DNA of 64,000 nt from JADZAI01 sp046348585 (GCA_046348585.1 JAXMDZ010000003.1:196810-260809), one strand, 5' to 3'; counted from the first letter of the stretch, positions 44,579 through 53,635 are shown. Notes: a model not told the origin generated them from the letters alone. A program made the numbers and translations.

Positions 44579-45517
44579 TCAGGGTGCGTCCAGCGTCGCG
44601 CGCGCGGCGCGGCGCTGAAGCTGCGCTTCGCGCAGCGTGATGTAGGCCCCCGCGCCGAAGATGATCGCCGCGCCCAGCAGCGTGAGCGCGTCCGGCACAT
44701 AGGCGAAGGCGAAATAGCCGATGATCGACGACCAGATCAGCTTGGAGAAATCGAGCGGCAGGACCGCCGACATCTCGGCATAGCGGAAAGCCTGCGCGAA
44801 CAGATACTGCCCCAGCGTCGCCGTGGTGCCGACCATGCAGAGGAAGGCGAGCTGGCTCCAGTCCGGCGTCACCCAGGCGAAGGCGGCGAGGACGCCCGAG
44901 ATCGGCGTCAGCACCAGGCCAATATAGACGGACTGCGTCAGCGCGCTTTCGGTGACCGATAGGCGGCGGATCATCAGCAGCACCGCGGCCCAGAGCAGCG
45001 AGGCGAGCGCCAGCAGCGCATGGCCCATATTCAGCGCCTGAAAGCCGGGACGCAGGGCCACCACCGCGCCCAGAAAGCCGACCGCCATGGCGATGAGCCG
45101 CCGGTAGCGCACCGGCTCGCCGAAGAACAGCATCGCGAGGATCGTCGCGAAGATAGGCGAGGAGAACTCAAGCGCGTTCGCCTCGACCAGCGAGATGTCC
45201 ACGATCCCGTAGAAGAAGCAGATCATCGAGGCGACCTGCACCACGCCGCGCAGGGCGTGCAGATTGAGATGCGCCGTCTTCAGCGCACCCGGTGTCTTCA
45301 GCACGAACGGCGCGAGCACCAGCACCGACACGGCGCTGCGGAAGAACACGGTCTCGATGGGCGGGATGCCGGTCGCGGCGAGATGCTTGATGACCGCGTT
45401 GCCGGACATGAACATCAGGGCCGACGCGGCCATGCAGACCATGCCGATCAGCGTGTCGCGCCTACCCTTCGCGTGCGCTTCCGCCGCGGCGTCCTCTGCT
45501 CTAACGTCCCGGTCCAT
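44579..45517 (-). CDS. EamA/DMT-family membrane transporter
   Basis: 312 residues with ten hydrophobic segments in two EamA repeats (MVCMAASALMFMSGNAVIKH opens the first; LASLLWAAVLLMIRRLSV the second; FAQAFRYAEMSAVLPLDFSKLIW is typical of the second EamA domain). Inner-membrane drug/metabolite exporter of unknown substrate. Its ATG (45517-45515) and the ATG of coxD (45516-45518) lie in one CATG palindrome, so the two genes diverge from the same four bases. Convergent with coxM (17-bp gap). Confidence 0.9.
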   Translation of the reverse strand: MDRDVRAEDAAAEAHAKGRRDTLIGMVCMAASALMFMSGNAVIKHLAATGIPPIETVFFRSAVSVLVLAPFVLKTPGALKTAHLNLHALRGVVQVASMICFFYGIVDISLVEANALEFSSPIFATILAMLFFGEPVRYRRLIAMAVGFLGAVVALRPGFQALNMGHALLALASLLWAAVLLMIRRLSVTESALTQSVYIGLVLTPISGVLAAFAWVTPDWSQLAFLCMVGTTATLGQYLFAQAFRYAEMSAVLPLDFSKLIWSSIIGYFAFAYVPDALTLLGAAIIFGAGAYITLREAQLQRRAARATLDAP

Positions 45518-46421
45518 GACCTCTGCCCTGCCACGGTCCATCGACCAGACTTCCGCGCTTCTGTCCACCGAAGGATATGTGGCGGACCGGCCGCTGGCCG
45601 TGTCCGTGTTTCTCGCGTTGACGATGGGGAAACCGCTGTTCCTGGAGGGCGAACCGGGCACCGGAAAGACCGAGATCGCCAAGGCCCTTGCCCATGCGCT
45701 GGGGCGGCGGTTGGTGCGGCTGCAGTGTTACGAAGGGCTCGACGCGGCGGCGGCGGTCTATGAGTGGAACTACGCCGCGCAGATGATCGAAATCCGCCTC
45801 GCCGAGGCGGCCGGAGGCAAGTCCGATCTCGCCGCCGACATCTTCGCGCCGCGCTTCCTGATCAAGCGGCCGCTGCTGGAGGCGCTGGAGCCGCAGTCCG
45901 GCGGACCGCCGGTGCTGTTGATCGACGAACTCGACCGGGCGGACGAACCGTTCGAGGCGTTCCTTCTGGAAATCCTCTCCGACTTTCAGGTGACGGTGCC
46001 GGAGATCGGGACGATCCGCGCCGAGCGGCCGCCCATCGTCGTCATCACCTCGAACCGGACCCGCGAGATCCACGACGCGGTGAAGCGGCGCTGCCTCTAT
46101 CACTGGGTGGACTATCCGGGTCTGGAGCGCGAGCTGGAGATTCTGAAGACCAAGGCCCCGACGCTCGCGCCCGAGCTGACGCGGCAGGTCGCCGCCTTCG
46201 TGCAGGCGCTGCGCGGCGAGGACCTTTTCAAGCGGCCGGGCGTGGCGGAGACCATCGACTGGGCGGCGGCGCTGGCGGCGCTCGACGCCGTCGAACTGAC
46301 GCCGGAGACGATACGCGACACGATCGGCGTCCTGCTGAAATACCAGGACGACATCGCCCGCCTGACCACGGGCGAGACCGCGCGGCTGATCGACGAGGCG
46401 CGGGCGAAGGCCGCGGCGTGA
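45516..46421 (+). CDS. coxD: MoxR-type AAA ATPase (CoxD)
   Basis: 301 residues. Walker A GEPGTGKT at 45-52, Walker B LLIDELD at 134-140, sensor-1 ITSNRTREIHDAVKRRCLYHW. In Oligotropha CoxD is a chaperone that remodels the apo hydroxylase and helps form the active site. It overlaps coxE by GTGA. The start at 45516 matches the family N-terminus; a longer frame upstream is antisense to the DMT gene. Confidence 0.93.
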   Translation: MTSALPRSIDQTSALLSTEGYVADRPLAVSVFLALTMGKPLFLEGEPGTGKTEIAKALAHALGRRLVRLQCYEGLDAAAAVYEWNYAAQMIEIRLAEAAGGKSDLAADIFAPRFLIKRPLLEALEPQSGGPPVLLIDELDRADEPFEAFLLEILSDFQVTVPEIGTIRAERPPIVVITSNRTREIHDAVKRRCLYHWVDYPGLERELEILKTKAPTLAPELTRQVAAFVQALRGEDLFKRPGVAETIDWAAALAALDAVELTPETIRDTIGVLLKYQDDIARLTTGETARLIDEARAKAAA

Positions 46422-47611
46422 GCGCGCTCGCCGCCAATGTGATCCACTTCGCGCGGCTGCTGCGCGCCGCCGGTATGCCGGTTGGCAGCGGACAGGCGCT
46501 GGCCGCCGCGGAAGCCGCCGCGCTCGCCGGGATCGGCGACCGCGCGGCGCTGCGTCAGGCGCTGTTCGCCACGCTGGTCACCAGGCGCGAACAGATGCCG
46601 CTGTTCGATCAGGCGTTCGAGTTGTTCTGGCGCGATCCGCGTTTGGCCGACCGGGCGATGGCGATGCTGATGCCGATCCAGCGCCCGGAGAGCGAGCCGT
46701 CCAAGGCTGCGGGGGCGCGGCGGCTCGCCGAGGCGCTGAACGCCGGGCGGGCGCCGCGCGTCGAGGAGAAGGACGGCGTCGAAATCGACATGACGCTGAC
46801 CGCCTCGCCGGACGAGGTTTTGCGGGCCAAGGATTTCGAGCAGATGAGCGCCGCCGAACTCGCCGAGGCGCGGCGCATGGTCGAGCGCCTGCCGCTGCGC
46901 ATCGAGGACGTGGCGACGCGGCGCTGGCGCGGCGCGGCCGAGGGTGCTCGGATCGACCTGCGCCGGACGCTGCGCGCCTCGCTGCGCATGGGCGGCGACA
47001 TCATCTCTCTGGCCGAAGCGCGCCGCCGCACCGCTCCGCCGCCCATCGTCGCGCTGTGCGACATCTCCGGTTCGATGAGCCGCTATGCCCGAGTCTTCCT
47101 GCACTTTCTCCACGCGCTCGCCGAGGCGCGGCGTCGGCAGGGCCAGCGGGTTTCGACCTTCGTCTTCGGCACGCGGCTGACCAATGCGACGCGGGCGCTC
47201 AAGCACCGCGACGTCGATGAGGCGCTCGATCTCGTCGGCCGCGAGGCGGGCGACTGGGGCGGCGGCACGCGGATCGGCGCGGCCCTGCGCGACTTCAATT
47301 TCCGCTGGTCGCGGCGGGTGCTTGGCCAGGGCGCGGTGGTGCTGCTGATCACCGACGGGCTGGACCGCGACGATGCCGGGGCGCTGTCGGAGGAGGCGGC
47401 GCGGCTGGCGCGCGCCGCGCGCGCGGTGATCTGGCTCAATCCGTTGCTGCGTTATGCCCAGTTCCAGCCCAAGGCGGCGGGGATCAGGGCTTTGCTGCCG
47501 CATGTGGACCGCTTTCTGCCGCTCTACAATGTGAACACGCTCGCCGAGCTGTCGCAAGCGCTTGCCTCGGCCGGGCGGCGCTCCCATGTGTCGGGTCGGC
47601 GAGCGGCATGA
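46418..47611 (+). CDS. coxE: VWA-domain protein (CoxE)
   Basis: 397 residues from GTG at 46418. The C-terminal von Willebrand A domain has a complete MIDAS DISGSMS at 215-221 and TDGLDRDD later. The N-terminal half (VIHFARLLRAAGMPVGSGQALAA) is the usual CoxE start. MoxR ATPase plus VWA pairs act together in metalloenzyme maturation. Coupled to coxD and followed by the XdhC genes. Confidence 0.93.
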   Translation: MSALAANVIHFARLLRAAGMPVGSGQALAAAEAAALAGIGDRAALRQALFATLVTRREQMPLFDQAFELFWRDPRLADRAMAMLMPIQRPESEPSKAAGARRLAEALNAGRAPRVEEKDGVEIDMTLTASPDEVLRAKDFEQMSAAELAEARRMVERLPLRIEDVATRRWRGAAEGARIDLRRTLRASLRMGGDIISLAEARRRTAPPPIVALCDISGSMSRYARVFLHFLHALAEARRRQGQRVSTFVFGTRLTNATRALKHRDVDEALDLVGREAGDWGGGTRIGAALRDFNFRWSRRVLGQGAVVLLITDGLDRDDAGALSEEAARLARAARAVIWLNPLLRYAQFQPKAAGIRALLPHVDRFLPLYNVNTLAELSQALASAGRRSHVSGRRAA

Positions 47612-47621
47612 GAGGTTGGAC

Positions 47622-47939
47622 ATGAATGACGACCGGGCACTGGAACAGGCCGCCGCGTGGCTCGCCGAAGGGCGCGGCGTCGCGCTGGCGACGGTGGTGA
47701 AGACCTGGGGCTCCGCCCCCCGCCCCACCGGCAGCCAGCTCGCCATCAACGACGAAGGCGCGTTCGTCGGATCGGTCTCGGGCGGCTGCATCGAAGGCGC
47801 GGTCGCCGCCGAAGCGCGTGAGGCGATCCGGGACGGCAAGGTGCGCACGCTGTCGTTCGGCGTCTCCAACGAGCGCGCCTGGGAAGTCGGGCTCGCCTGC
47901 GGCGGTCAGATCGACGTCTTTGTCGAGAGGATCGGATGA
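47622..47939 (+). CDS. XdhC/CoxI-family N-terminal domain protein
   Basis: 105 residues. VALATVVKTWGSAPRPTGSQLAINDEGAFVGSVSGGCIEGAV is the XdhC_CoxI domain; XdhC binds the molybdenum cofactor and guards its sulfuration before insertion. Here the domain is a separate gene, overlapping by ATGA with the next gene that carries the Rossmann domain. Together they correspond to one split XdhC, as in many cox clusters. Confidence 0.9.
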   Translation: MNDDRALEQAAAWLAEGRGVALATVVKTWGSAPRPTGSQLAINDEGAFVGSVSGGCIEGAVAAEAREAIRDGKVRTLSFGVSNERAWEVGLACGGQIDVFVERIG

Positions 47940-48619
47940 CGCCCGAGACGCTGAAGGCCCTGGTCGCGGCGCGCGCCGAAGGGCGCGAGATCGCGCTGGC
48001 GACGCGGCTCTCCGATGGCGCGGAACGGCTGATCGATCTGACGCTGCCGCCCGACGACGAACTGGACGTTCTGGCGGTGCGCGCCGCCGCGCGCGACGAG
48101 AGCGGACCGGTCGAGCTTCAGGGCGAGACCTGGTTCCTCAATGTCTTCAATCCGCCGGTCGGCCTCGTCATCGTCGGCGCGGTCCACATCGCCCAGCCGC
48201 TGAGCCGCATGGCGGCGGCGATGGGCTGGACGGTCACCGTGATCGACCCGCGCACCGCCTTCGCCAGCGAGGCGCGCTTTCCGGGCGTGACGCTTTCCAC
48301 CGCATGGCCCGACGAGGCGCTGCGGGAGATCGCCGTCACCTCGCGCACGGCGGTGGTGACGCTGACCCACGATCCCAAGCTGGACGATCCGGCGCTGCGC
48401 ACGGCGCTGGAGAGCCGCGCCTTCTATATCGGCGCGCTGGGATCGAAGAAGACCCATGCGGCGCGCCTCGGACGGCTGGAGGCGGCAGGGTTCACGCCGG
48501 AGCGGCTGACGGCCATTCACGGGCCGGTCGGGCTCGCCATCGGGGCGCGCACGCCCGCCGAGATCGCGGTGTCGATCCTCGCCGACATCGTCCGGGCGCT
48601 GCGGGCGAACACGCGATGA
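47936..48619 (+). CDS. XdhC-family Rossmann domain protein
   Basis: 227 residues. The C-terminal XdhC Rossmann domain is seen in NPPVGLVIVGAVHIAQPLSRMAAAMGWTVTVIDPR, TVVTLTHDPKLDDPAL-like text and FYIGALGSKKTHAARLGRL. ATGA overlaps link it to both neighbours. Expected to help load sulfurated cofactor into CoxL together with the preceding small protein. Confidence 0.92.
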   Translation: MTPETLKALVAARAEGREIALATRLSDGAERLIDLTLPPDDELDVLAVRAAARDESGPVELQGETWFLNVFNPPVGLVIVGAVHIAQPLSRMAAAMGWTVTVIDPRTAFASEARFPGVTLSTAWPDEALREIAVTSRTAVVTLTHDPKLDDPALRTALESRAFYIGALGSKKTHAARLGRLEAAGFTPERLTAIHGPVGLAIGARTPAEIAVSILADIVRALRANTR

Positions 48620-50235
48620 AGTTCGGGCCGGTCGCCACGCTGAGCGCCGAGGGAGCCGTTCTCGCCCACGCGATCCGGCACGGCGACCGCTCATTCCGCA
48701 AGGGCCATGTCCTCACCGCCGCCGATGTCGCGGCGCTCTCGGGCGACGGCATCGACACGGTCGTCGTCGCGCGGCTGGAGGCTGACGACGTTCCGGAGAA
48801 CGAGGCCGCGGCAGCCCTTGCCGAGGCGCTTTGCGGCGACGGCGTGCGCGTGGCGACGGCCTTCACCGGCCGCGCCAATCTGCACGCCACGGTCGCCGGG
48901 GTCTTCTGCGTCAAGGCGCATGCGATCGACGCCATCAACGCCATCGACGAGGCGCTGACCATCGCCACCCTGCCCGCCTTCGAGGCGGCCGGCGACGGCG
49001 CGATGCTCGCGACCGTCAAGATCATCCCCTACGCCGTGAAGCGCGCGTCGCTGAACGCCGCGCTCTCGCTCGCCAAGGCGCTGGGGCCGGTCGTCGAGGT
49101 TGCGCCTTATCGCCCCGCGAAGATCGCGCTGATCTCGACCGCCCTGCCCGGCACGAAACCGACAATCCATGCGAAGAACCGCGCGACGCTGGAGGGGCGG
49201 CTGGCGGGGGTGCGGGCGGCGGTCGTCTCGGACCGGGTGGTGGCGCATCAGGGGGCGGCGCTGGCGGAGGCGCTGCGCGCGGCCCTCGGCGAGCGGCCGG
49301 ACCTCGTGCTCATCTATGCGGCGACGGCCATCGCCGACCGGCACGATGTGGTGCCGGCGGGCCTTGTGGCGGCGGGCGGCGAGGTGCTGCGGTTCGGGAT
49401 GCCGGTCGATCCGGGCAACCTGCTGCTGCTGGGTCGCCATGGCGACGTGCCGGTGGTCGGCCTGCCGGGCTGCGCGCGCTCGCCCCGGATCAACGGGTTC
49501 GACTGGGTGCTGCAGCGGCTGCTGGCGGGCGTCGCGGTGACGCCGGACGACATCGCCCGCATGGGCGTCGGCGGGCTGCTGAAGGAAATCCCGACGCGGC
49601 CGCAGCCCCGCGAACGGCCCGTGCCGGTGGCGCGGCAAGCCGGGACCATCGGAGCGGTCGTGCTGGCGGCCGGGCGGTCGAGCCGGATGGGCGCGGCCAA
49701 GCAGCTCGCCCTCATCGACGGGGAACCGATGCTGCGGCGGACGGTCGAGGCGGTGATCGCCAGCGGGCTGTCGCCGGTCGTGGTGGTGACCGGCCATGAG
49801 GCCGAGCATGTCGGGGCGGCGCTGAAGGGCCTGAGCGTCACCCTCGTCCGCAATCCGGACTATGCGCTAGGTCTCAGCACCTCCCTAAAGGCCGGACTTG
49901 AGGCCTTGCCGGCGGATATCGACGGGGCGCTGATCGCCCTCGGCGACATGCCCCGCGTGACGGCCGAGGATATCGCGGCGCTGGCGTCGGCGTTCGACCC
50001 GGCCGAAGGGCGCGGTATCGTCGTGCCGGTGCATGAGGGCAAGCGCGGCAATCCGGTTCTGTGGGCCGAGGCGTTCTTCCCCGAGATGAAGGCGCTGAGC
50101 GGCGATACGGGCGCGAAGGCGGTGATCGCCGCCAATCCGGAAGCGGTGTTCGAGGTCGAGCGCGGACCCGGCGTGCTGATGGATGTCGACACGCCCGCCG
50201 ACCTTGAGGCCCTGAACCGAGGCGGCGCGGCGTGA
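48616..50235 (+). CDS. MoeA-like molybdopterin-binding / MocA cytidylyltransferase fusion
   Basis: 539 residues. Residues 1-330 form a molybdopterin-binding (MoeA/MoCF-like) module with VVSDRVV and PVDPGNLLLLGRHGDVPVVGLPGCARSP. Residues 346-539 form a MobA/MocA nucleotidyltransferase with the NTP loop GAVVLAAGRSSRMGAAKQL and GALIALGDMPRV. The second part should convert molybdopterin to the cytosine dinucleotide form needed by CoxL. The fusion is known in alphaproteobacterial hydroxylase clusters. Coupled to both neighbours by 4-bp overlaps. Confidence 0.92.
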   Translation: MKFGPVATLSAEGAVLAHAIRHGDRSFRKGHVLTAADVAALSGDGIDTVVVARLEADDVPENEAAAALAEALCGDGVRVATAFTGRANLHATVAGVFCVKAHAIDAINAIDEALTIATLPAFEAAGDGAMLATVKIIPYAVKRASLNAALSLAKALGPVVEVAPYRPAKIALISTALPGTKPTIHAKNRATLEGRLAGVRAAVVSDRVVAHQGAALAEALRAALGERPDLVLIYAATAIADRHDVVPAGLVAAGGEVLRFGMPVDPGNLLLLGRHGDVPVVGLPGCARSPRINGFDWVLQRLLAGVAVTPDDIARMGVGGLLKEIPTRPQPRERPVPVARQAGTIGAVVLAAGRSSRMGAAKQLALIDGEPMLRRTVEAVIASGLSPVVVVTGHEAEHVGAALKGLSVTLVRNPDYALGLSTSLKAGLEALPADIDGALIALGDMPRVTAEDIAALASAFDPAEGRGIVVPVHEGKRGNPVLWAEAFFPEMKALSGDTGAKAVIAANPEAVFEVERGPGVLMDVDTPADLEALNRGGAA

Positions 50236-50660
50236 GCGAGGACCTTTACCAGAAGGCGATCCTGCGCCTCGCCGGATCGGCGCATGGCGCAGGACGCCTG
50301 CACGGCGCGTGCTGCACCGGGCGCGAAGCCAATGCGATGTGCGGCGACGTGGTGACGTTCGACGTGCGCGTCGATCCGGCCGGCCGCGTCACCGAGACGG
50401 CGAACGAGTTGAAGGGCTGCGTGCTGGTGCAGGCTTCGGCCGCGCTGCTGTCCGAACATGCGGCCGGTCATTCCAAAAACGATATCGAGGCGTTGAGGGC
50501 CGGGGTGGCGGCGATGCTGGACGGCGGGCCGGTTCCTGAGGGCCCGTGGGCGGCCTATGAGGCGTTCAAGCCCGCCGCCGCCTATCGCAGCCGCCATTCC
50601 TGCGTGCTGCTGCCCATCGACGCGCTGACGAAGGCGCTGACCGACTGCTCCGCTAGCTGA
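50232..50660 (+). CDS. NifU/IscU-type iron-sulfur scaffold protein
   Basis: 142 residues from GTG at 50232. Three conserved Cys positions of the NifU N-terminal fold are present: Cys37 in NAMCGDVVTF (IscU NPLCGD), one in LKGCVLVQASAALLSE (like GCxxSxAS) and one in RHSCVLLP. Overall it resembles the IscU-like scaffolds that assemble [2Fe-2S] clusters. Being the last gene of the molybdenum hydroxylase maturation run, coupled by GTGA, it may supply clusters to CoxS. That link is inference from position. The C-terminus overlaps the convergent enoyl-CoA hydratase gene by 8 bp. Confidence 0.82.
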   Translation: MSEDLYQKAILRLAGSAHGAGRLHGACCTGREANAMCGDVVTFDVRVDPAGRVTETANELKGCVLVQASAALLSEHAAGHSKNDIEALRAGVAAMLDGGPVPEGPWAAYEAFKPAAAYRSRHSCVLLPIDALTKALTDCSAS

Positions 50661-51426
50661 ACTTCGGCGGCCGCTTCTCGCGGAAGGCGGCGACGCCTTC
50701 CTTGTGGTCGGCGGTGAGGAAGCTCATCACCTGCGAGGTGCGTTCGAGGTCGAGCGCCGCATCGAAGCCCTGCGGCTCGGCGAGCAGCATGCGCTTGGTG
50801 AGCGCCACGGCGTTGGCGGGCTGCGCGGCCAGTTCCTCGGCGAGCGCGAGGGCCGAGGCCTGCACGTCGGCGTCCGGGACGACGCTGTCGAAAATGCCCG
50901 CCTCCAGAGCCGCCGCCGCTTTCAGCGTCGCGGCCTTCAGCAGAATGAGCCGGGCGCGGCCGAAGCCGATGCGCTGCGTCAGGGTGTGGACGATGCCGTA
51001 GTCGGGGACGAGGCCCATGCGGAAGAACGAGAAGCCGATAGAGGCCCCCTCGCCCGCCACGATGGCGTCGCAGAGCAGCGCGAGCCCTGCCCCGGCCCCG
51101 AAGGCATAGCCTTCGACGGCGGCGACGACCGGCTTTTCGGCCCGCATCAGGCGGCGCACCAGGAGATGATTGCGGGCCATGCGGTCGGCGCCGGTGCGCT
51201 CGTCGCTCTTGCCCATGGCGGAGATGTCGCCGCCCGCGCAGAACGTTCCGCCCGCGCCGGTGAGGATGACCGCCCGGACGGCCGCATCTTCCAGCGCCTC
51301 GCTGAGCGCCGCATAGACGGCCTCGCGGATGTCGGTTTCGAGCGGATTGCGCTTTTCCGGACGGTTGAGGGCGATGCGGACGATCCGCGCCGCCGGACGG
51401 TCCACGACGATGGGCGGAGCGGTCAT
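50653..51426 (-). CDS. Enoyl-CoA hydratase/isomerase family protein
   Basis: 257 residues. Crotonase-fold motifs: VRIALNRPEKRNPLET, AVILTGAGGTFCAGGDISAM (oxyanion-hole region) and KPVVAAVEGYAFGAGAGLALLCDAIVAGEGASIGFSFFRMGLVPD. Likely acts in fatty-acid or related acyl-CoA breakdown; the exact reaction in this superfamily cannot be told. Its start overlaps the stop of the GH13 gene (ATGA), so both are in one transcript without an obvious metabolic link. Confidence 0.93.
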   Translation of the reverse strand: MTAPPIVVDRPAARIVRIALNRPEKRNPLETDIREAVYAALSEALEDAAVRAVILTGAGGTFCAGGDISAMGKSDERTGADRMARNHLLVRRLMRAEKPVVAAVEGYAFGAGAGLALLCDAIVAGEGASIGFSFFRMGLVPDYGIVHTLTQRIGFGRARLILLKAATLKAAAALEAGIFDSVVPDADVQASALALAEELAAQPANAVALTKRMLLAEPQGFDAALDLERTSQVMSFLTADHKEGVAAFREKRPPKFS

Positions 51427-53027
51427 GCGAGTTCACCGATGAAGGCGGAGAGCGGTTTCAGCGACAGCCCGCCGCCGCCGAAGCCCCAGCCGCCGGGGCC
51501 GAACTCGAACGGCGAGATCGAGGTCTGGTTGCCCAGCTTGTAGGTCGCCGGTTCGCGCGACAGGTTGAAGACGCAGAGCACGTTCTGGTCCGGCGTCGAG
51601 CGGCGGAAGGCCAGAACCTGCTCGCTGGCCTCCAGGATCTCGATGTCGCCGGTGACGAGCGCCGGGATGCCGCGCCGCGCGGCGATGGCGGCGCGCGCGA
51701 AGTTGAGCACCGAGTTCGGATCGCGCTCCTGCACGTTGGCTGCCATCGTGGCGTGGTCCGGGTCGACCGGGAGCCAGGGCGTGCCGGAGGTGAAGCCCGC
51801 CGCGCGGGCGTCGGCGATCCAGGGCATCGGCGTGCGTTCGGGATCGCGGCCCTTGCTGTAGGGGAAATAGAGATCGCCGACCGGATCGCGCACCTGATCG
51901 ACCTCGATCGCGCCGTCGCCGAGGCCCAGCTCCTCGCCCTGATAGAGCAGCACGGTGCCCTTGAGCGAGAAGAGCAGCGTGAGCGCCAGCTTCGCCAGCG
52001 CGTCGTCGCGCTTGCCGCCGCCATAGCGGCTGACGGTGCGCGACACGTCGTGGTTGGAGAAGGCGACGCACGGCCAGACATGGGGCCGCTCGTTGAGGAA
52101 GCGGTAATAGGCCGCGAAGATCGACGGCGAGAAGCTGTGGTCGTCGAGGAAGGTGAAAGTGTAGCCTGACTGGAGGCCGTGGGTCGCGCCGACGAACTCG
52201 CCGATGAGGCCGGGTTCTTCGGAGAACTCGCCGAAGACGAAGCGGTCCTCGAAGCCTTCGACCACGGCGCGGACCTCGTCCAGCGCCTTGCGGTTTTCCG
52301 GAAGGTTCGAATCGTGGATGCGCTTCTGCATGTTGGGCGCGTGCGCCCAGTGCGCCTTGCCGCGCAGGTTCGGCGGGATCGCCGGATTGTCGCGCAGCTT
52401 GTCGTCGTGCAGGAACGAGTTGGCGACGTCGAGGCGGAAGCCGTCCACGCCCTTGCGCAGCCAGAAGCGCAGCACTTCCAGCGCCGCCGCCTTGGCCGCC
52501 GGTTCGCGCCAGTTGAGCTTGGGCTGGCTCTTCAGAAACTTGTGGAAATAGTATTTGCGCCGCGCCGGGTGATACGACCAGGCGGGGCCGCCGAAGACGC
52601 TGAGCCAGTTGTTGGGCGGGCCGCCATCGTCCTTCGCGTCCGCCCAGACATACCAGTCGGACTTGTCGCCGCGCTCGCCGAGCAGGCTTTCGGCGAACCA
52701 CGGATGGCGGTCGGAGGTGTGGGCCAGCACCTCGTCCAGAATGAGTTTGAGGCCCTTCTGCCGCATCGCGCCGGAGAGCGCGTCGAACGCCGCCATGCCG
52801 CCCATGGGCGCGGCCACGTCGTCGAAGGCGCTGACGTCGTAGCCGAAATCCTTGTTCGGGCTGGGGTGGATCGGCGACAGCCAGACCGCATCGACGCCGA
52901 GGGCGCGGATATAGTCGAGCCGCGAGAGGACGCCCGGCAGGTCGCCCACCCCGTCGCCGTCGCTGTCGCAGAAACTGCGTGGGTAGACCTGATAGACGAC
53001 CGCCCCTTTCCACCACGGCGCGGTCAT
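51423..53027 (-). CDS. GH13 alpha-glucosidase
   Basis: 534 residues from ATG at 53027. Glycoside hydrolase family 13: VYQVYPRSFCDSDGDGVGDLPGVLSRLDYI opens the barrel. Catalytic nucleophile Asp200 (DGFRLDVAN), acid/base Glu267 (FGEFSEE), and the transition-state pair His326-Asp327 (SNHDVSR). Region I reads LDEVLAHTSDRHPW where most family members have a form of VVNHTSDEHPW. No signal peptide, so intracellular hydrolysis of alpha-glucosides (oligo-1,6-glucosidase/AglA type). It follows clpP after 8 bp. Confidence 0.93.
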   Translation of the reverse strand: MTAPWWKGAVVYQVYPRSFCDSDGDGVGDLPGVLSRLDYIRALGVDAVWLSPIHPSPNKDFGYDVSAFDDVAAPMGGMAAFDALSGAMRQKGLKLILDEVLAHTSDRHPWFAESLLGERGDKSDWYVWADAKDDGGPPNNWLSVFGGPAWSYHPARRKYYFHKFLKSQPKLNWREPAAKAAALEVLRFWLRKGVDGFRLDVANSFLHDDKLRDNPAIPPNLRGKAHWAHAPNMQKRIHDSNLPENRKALDEVRAVVEGFEDRFVFGEFSEEPGLIGEFVGATHGLQSGYTFTFLDDHSFSPSIFAAYYRFLNERPHVWPCVAFSNHDVSRTVSRYGGGKRDDALAKLALTLLFSLKGTVLLYQGEELGLGDGAIEVDQVRDPVGDLYFPYSKGRDPERTPMPWIADARAAGFTSGTPWLPVDPDHATMAANVQERDPNSVLNFARAAIAARRGIPALVTGDIEILEASEQVLAFRRSTPDQNVLCVFNLSREPATYKLGNQTSISPFEFGPGGWGFGGGGLSLKPLSAFIGELA

Positions 53028-53035
53028 CGCCGGGC

Positions 53036-53635
53036 TCAGCCGATTTCGGACATGTTCGAGACGATGTGCGAGACGATGCCGTAGGCCTTCGCCTCGTCCG
53101 GCCCCATCCAGTAATTGCGGTCGGTATCGACGTCGACCTTCTCGATGGGCTGGCCGGTCTCGCGGGCGATGATCGCGTTGATGCGCTTGCGCATCTTGAT
53201 GATCTCTTCCGCCTCGATCTGGATGTCCGACGCCTGGCCGCGCACGCCGCCGAGCGGCTGATGCAGCATGAAGCGGGTGTTGGGCAGGCAATAGCGGTTT
53301 TCCTTGGCCGCCCCGAGATAGATGTGCGCGCCGGCGCTGGCGACCCAGCCGGTGCCGATCATCACCACGCGCGGCTTCACGAAGGCGATCATGTCGTGGA
53401 TGGTGTCGCCGCTTTCGACATGGCCGCCGGGCGAGTTGATGACGATCTTGATGTCGCCGTCGCCTTCGGCCGCATAGGCCAGAAGCTGCGCCGAGACGCG
53501 CTCGGCCACCTTGTCGTTGATCTCGCCGAAAATCAGGATCGTGCGCGCCTTGTAGAGCGCCGCGGCCACGGGCGGCATCGCCGGGGTCTCGGCCTTCTCG
53601 TCCTTCTTGTCGCCTTCGTCCAGCATCCAGGTCAC
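53036..53635 (-). CDS. clpP: ATP-dependent Clp protease proteolytic subunit (ClpP paralogue)
   Basis: 199 residues from GTG at 53635, with GGAG 7 bases upstream. The Ser-His-Asp triad is Ser100 (WVASAGAHI), His125 (FMLHQPLGG) and Asp170 (VDVDTDRNYW). The serine loop differs from the standard AASMGA. No clpX or tig nearby, unlike the main clpP locus, so this is probably the second, divergent ClpP common in alphaproteobacteria. It would form a tetradecameric chamber, possibly mixed with ClpP1, and lies directly upstream of the GH13 gene. Confidence 0.92.
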   Translation of the reverse strand: MTWMLDEGDKKDEKAETPAMPPVAAALYKARTILIFGEINDKVAERVSAQLLAYAAEGDGDIKIVINSPGGHVESGDTIHDMIAFVKPRVVMIGTGWVASAGAHIYLGAAKENRYCLPNTRFMLHQPLGGVRGQASDIQIEAEEIIKMRKRINAIIARETGQPIEKVDVDTDRNYWMGPDEAKAYGIVSHIVSNMSEIG

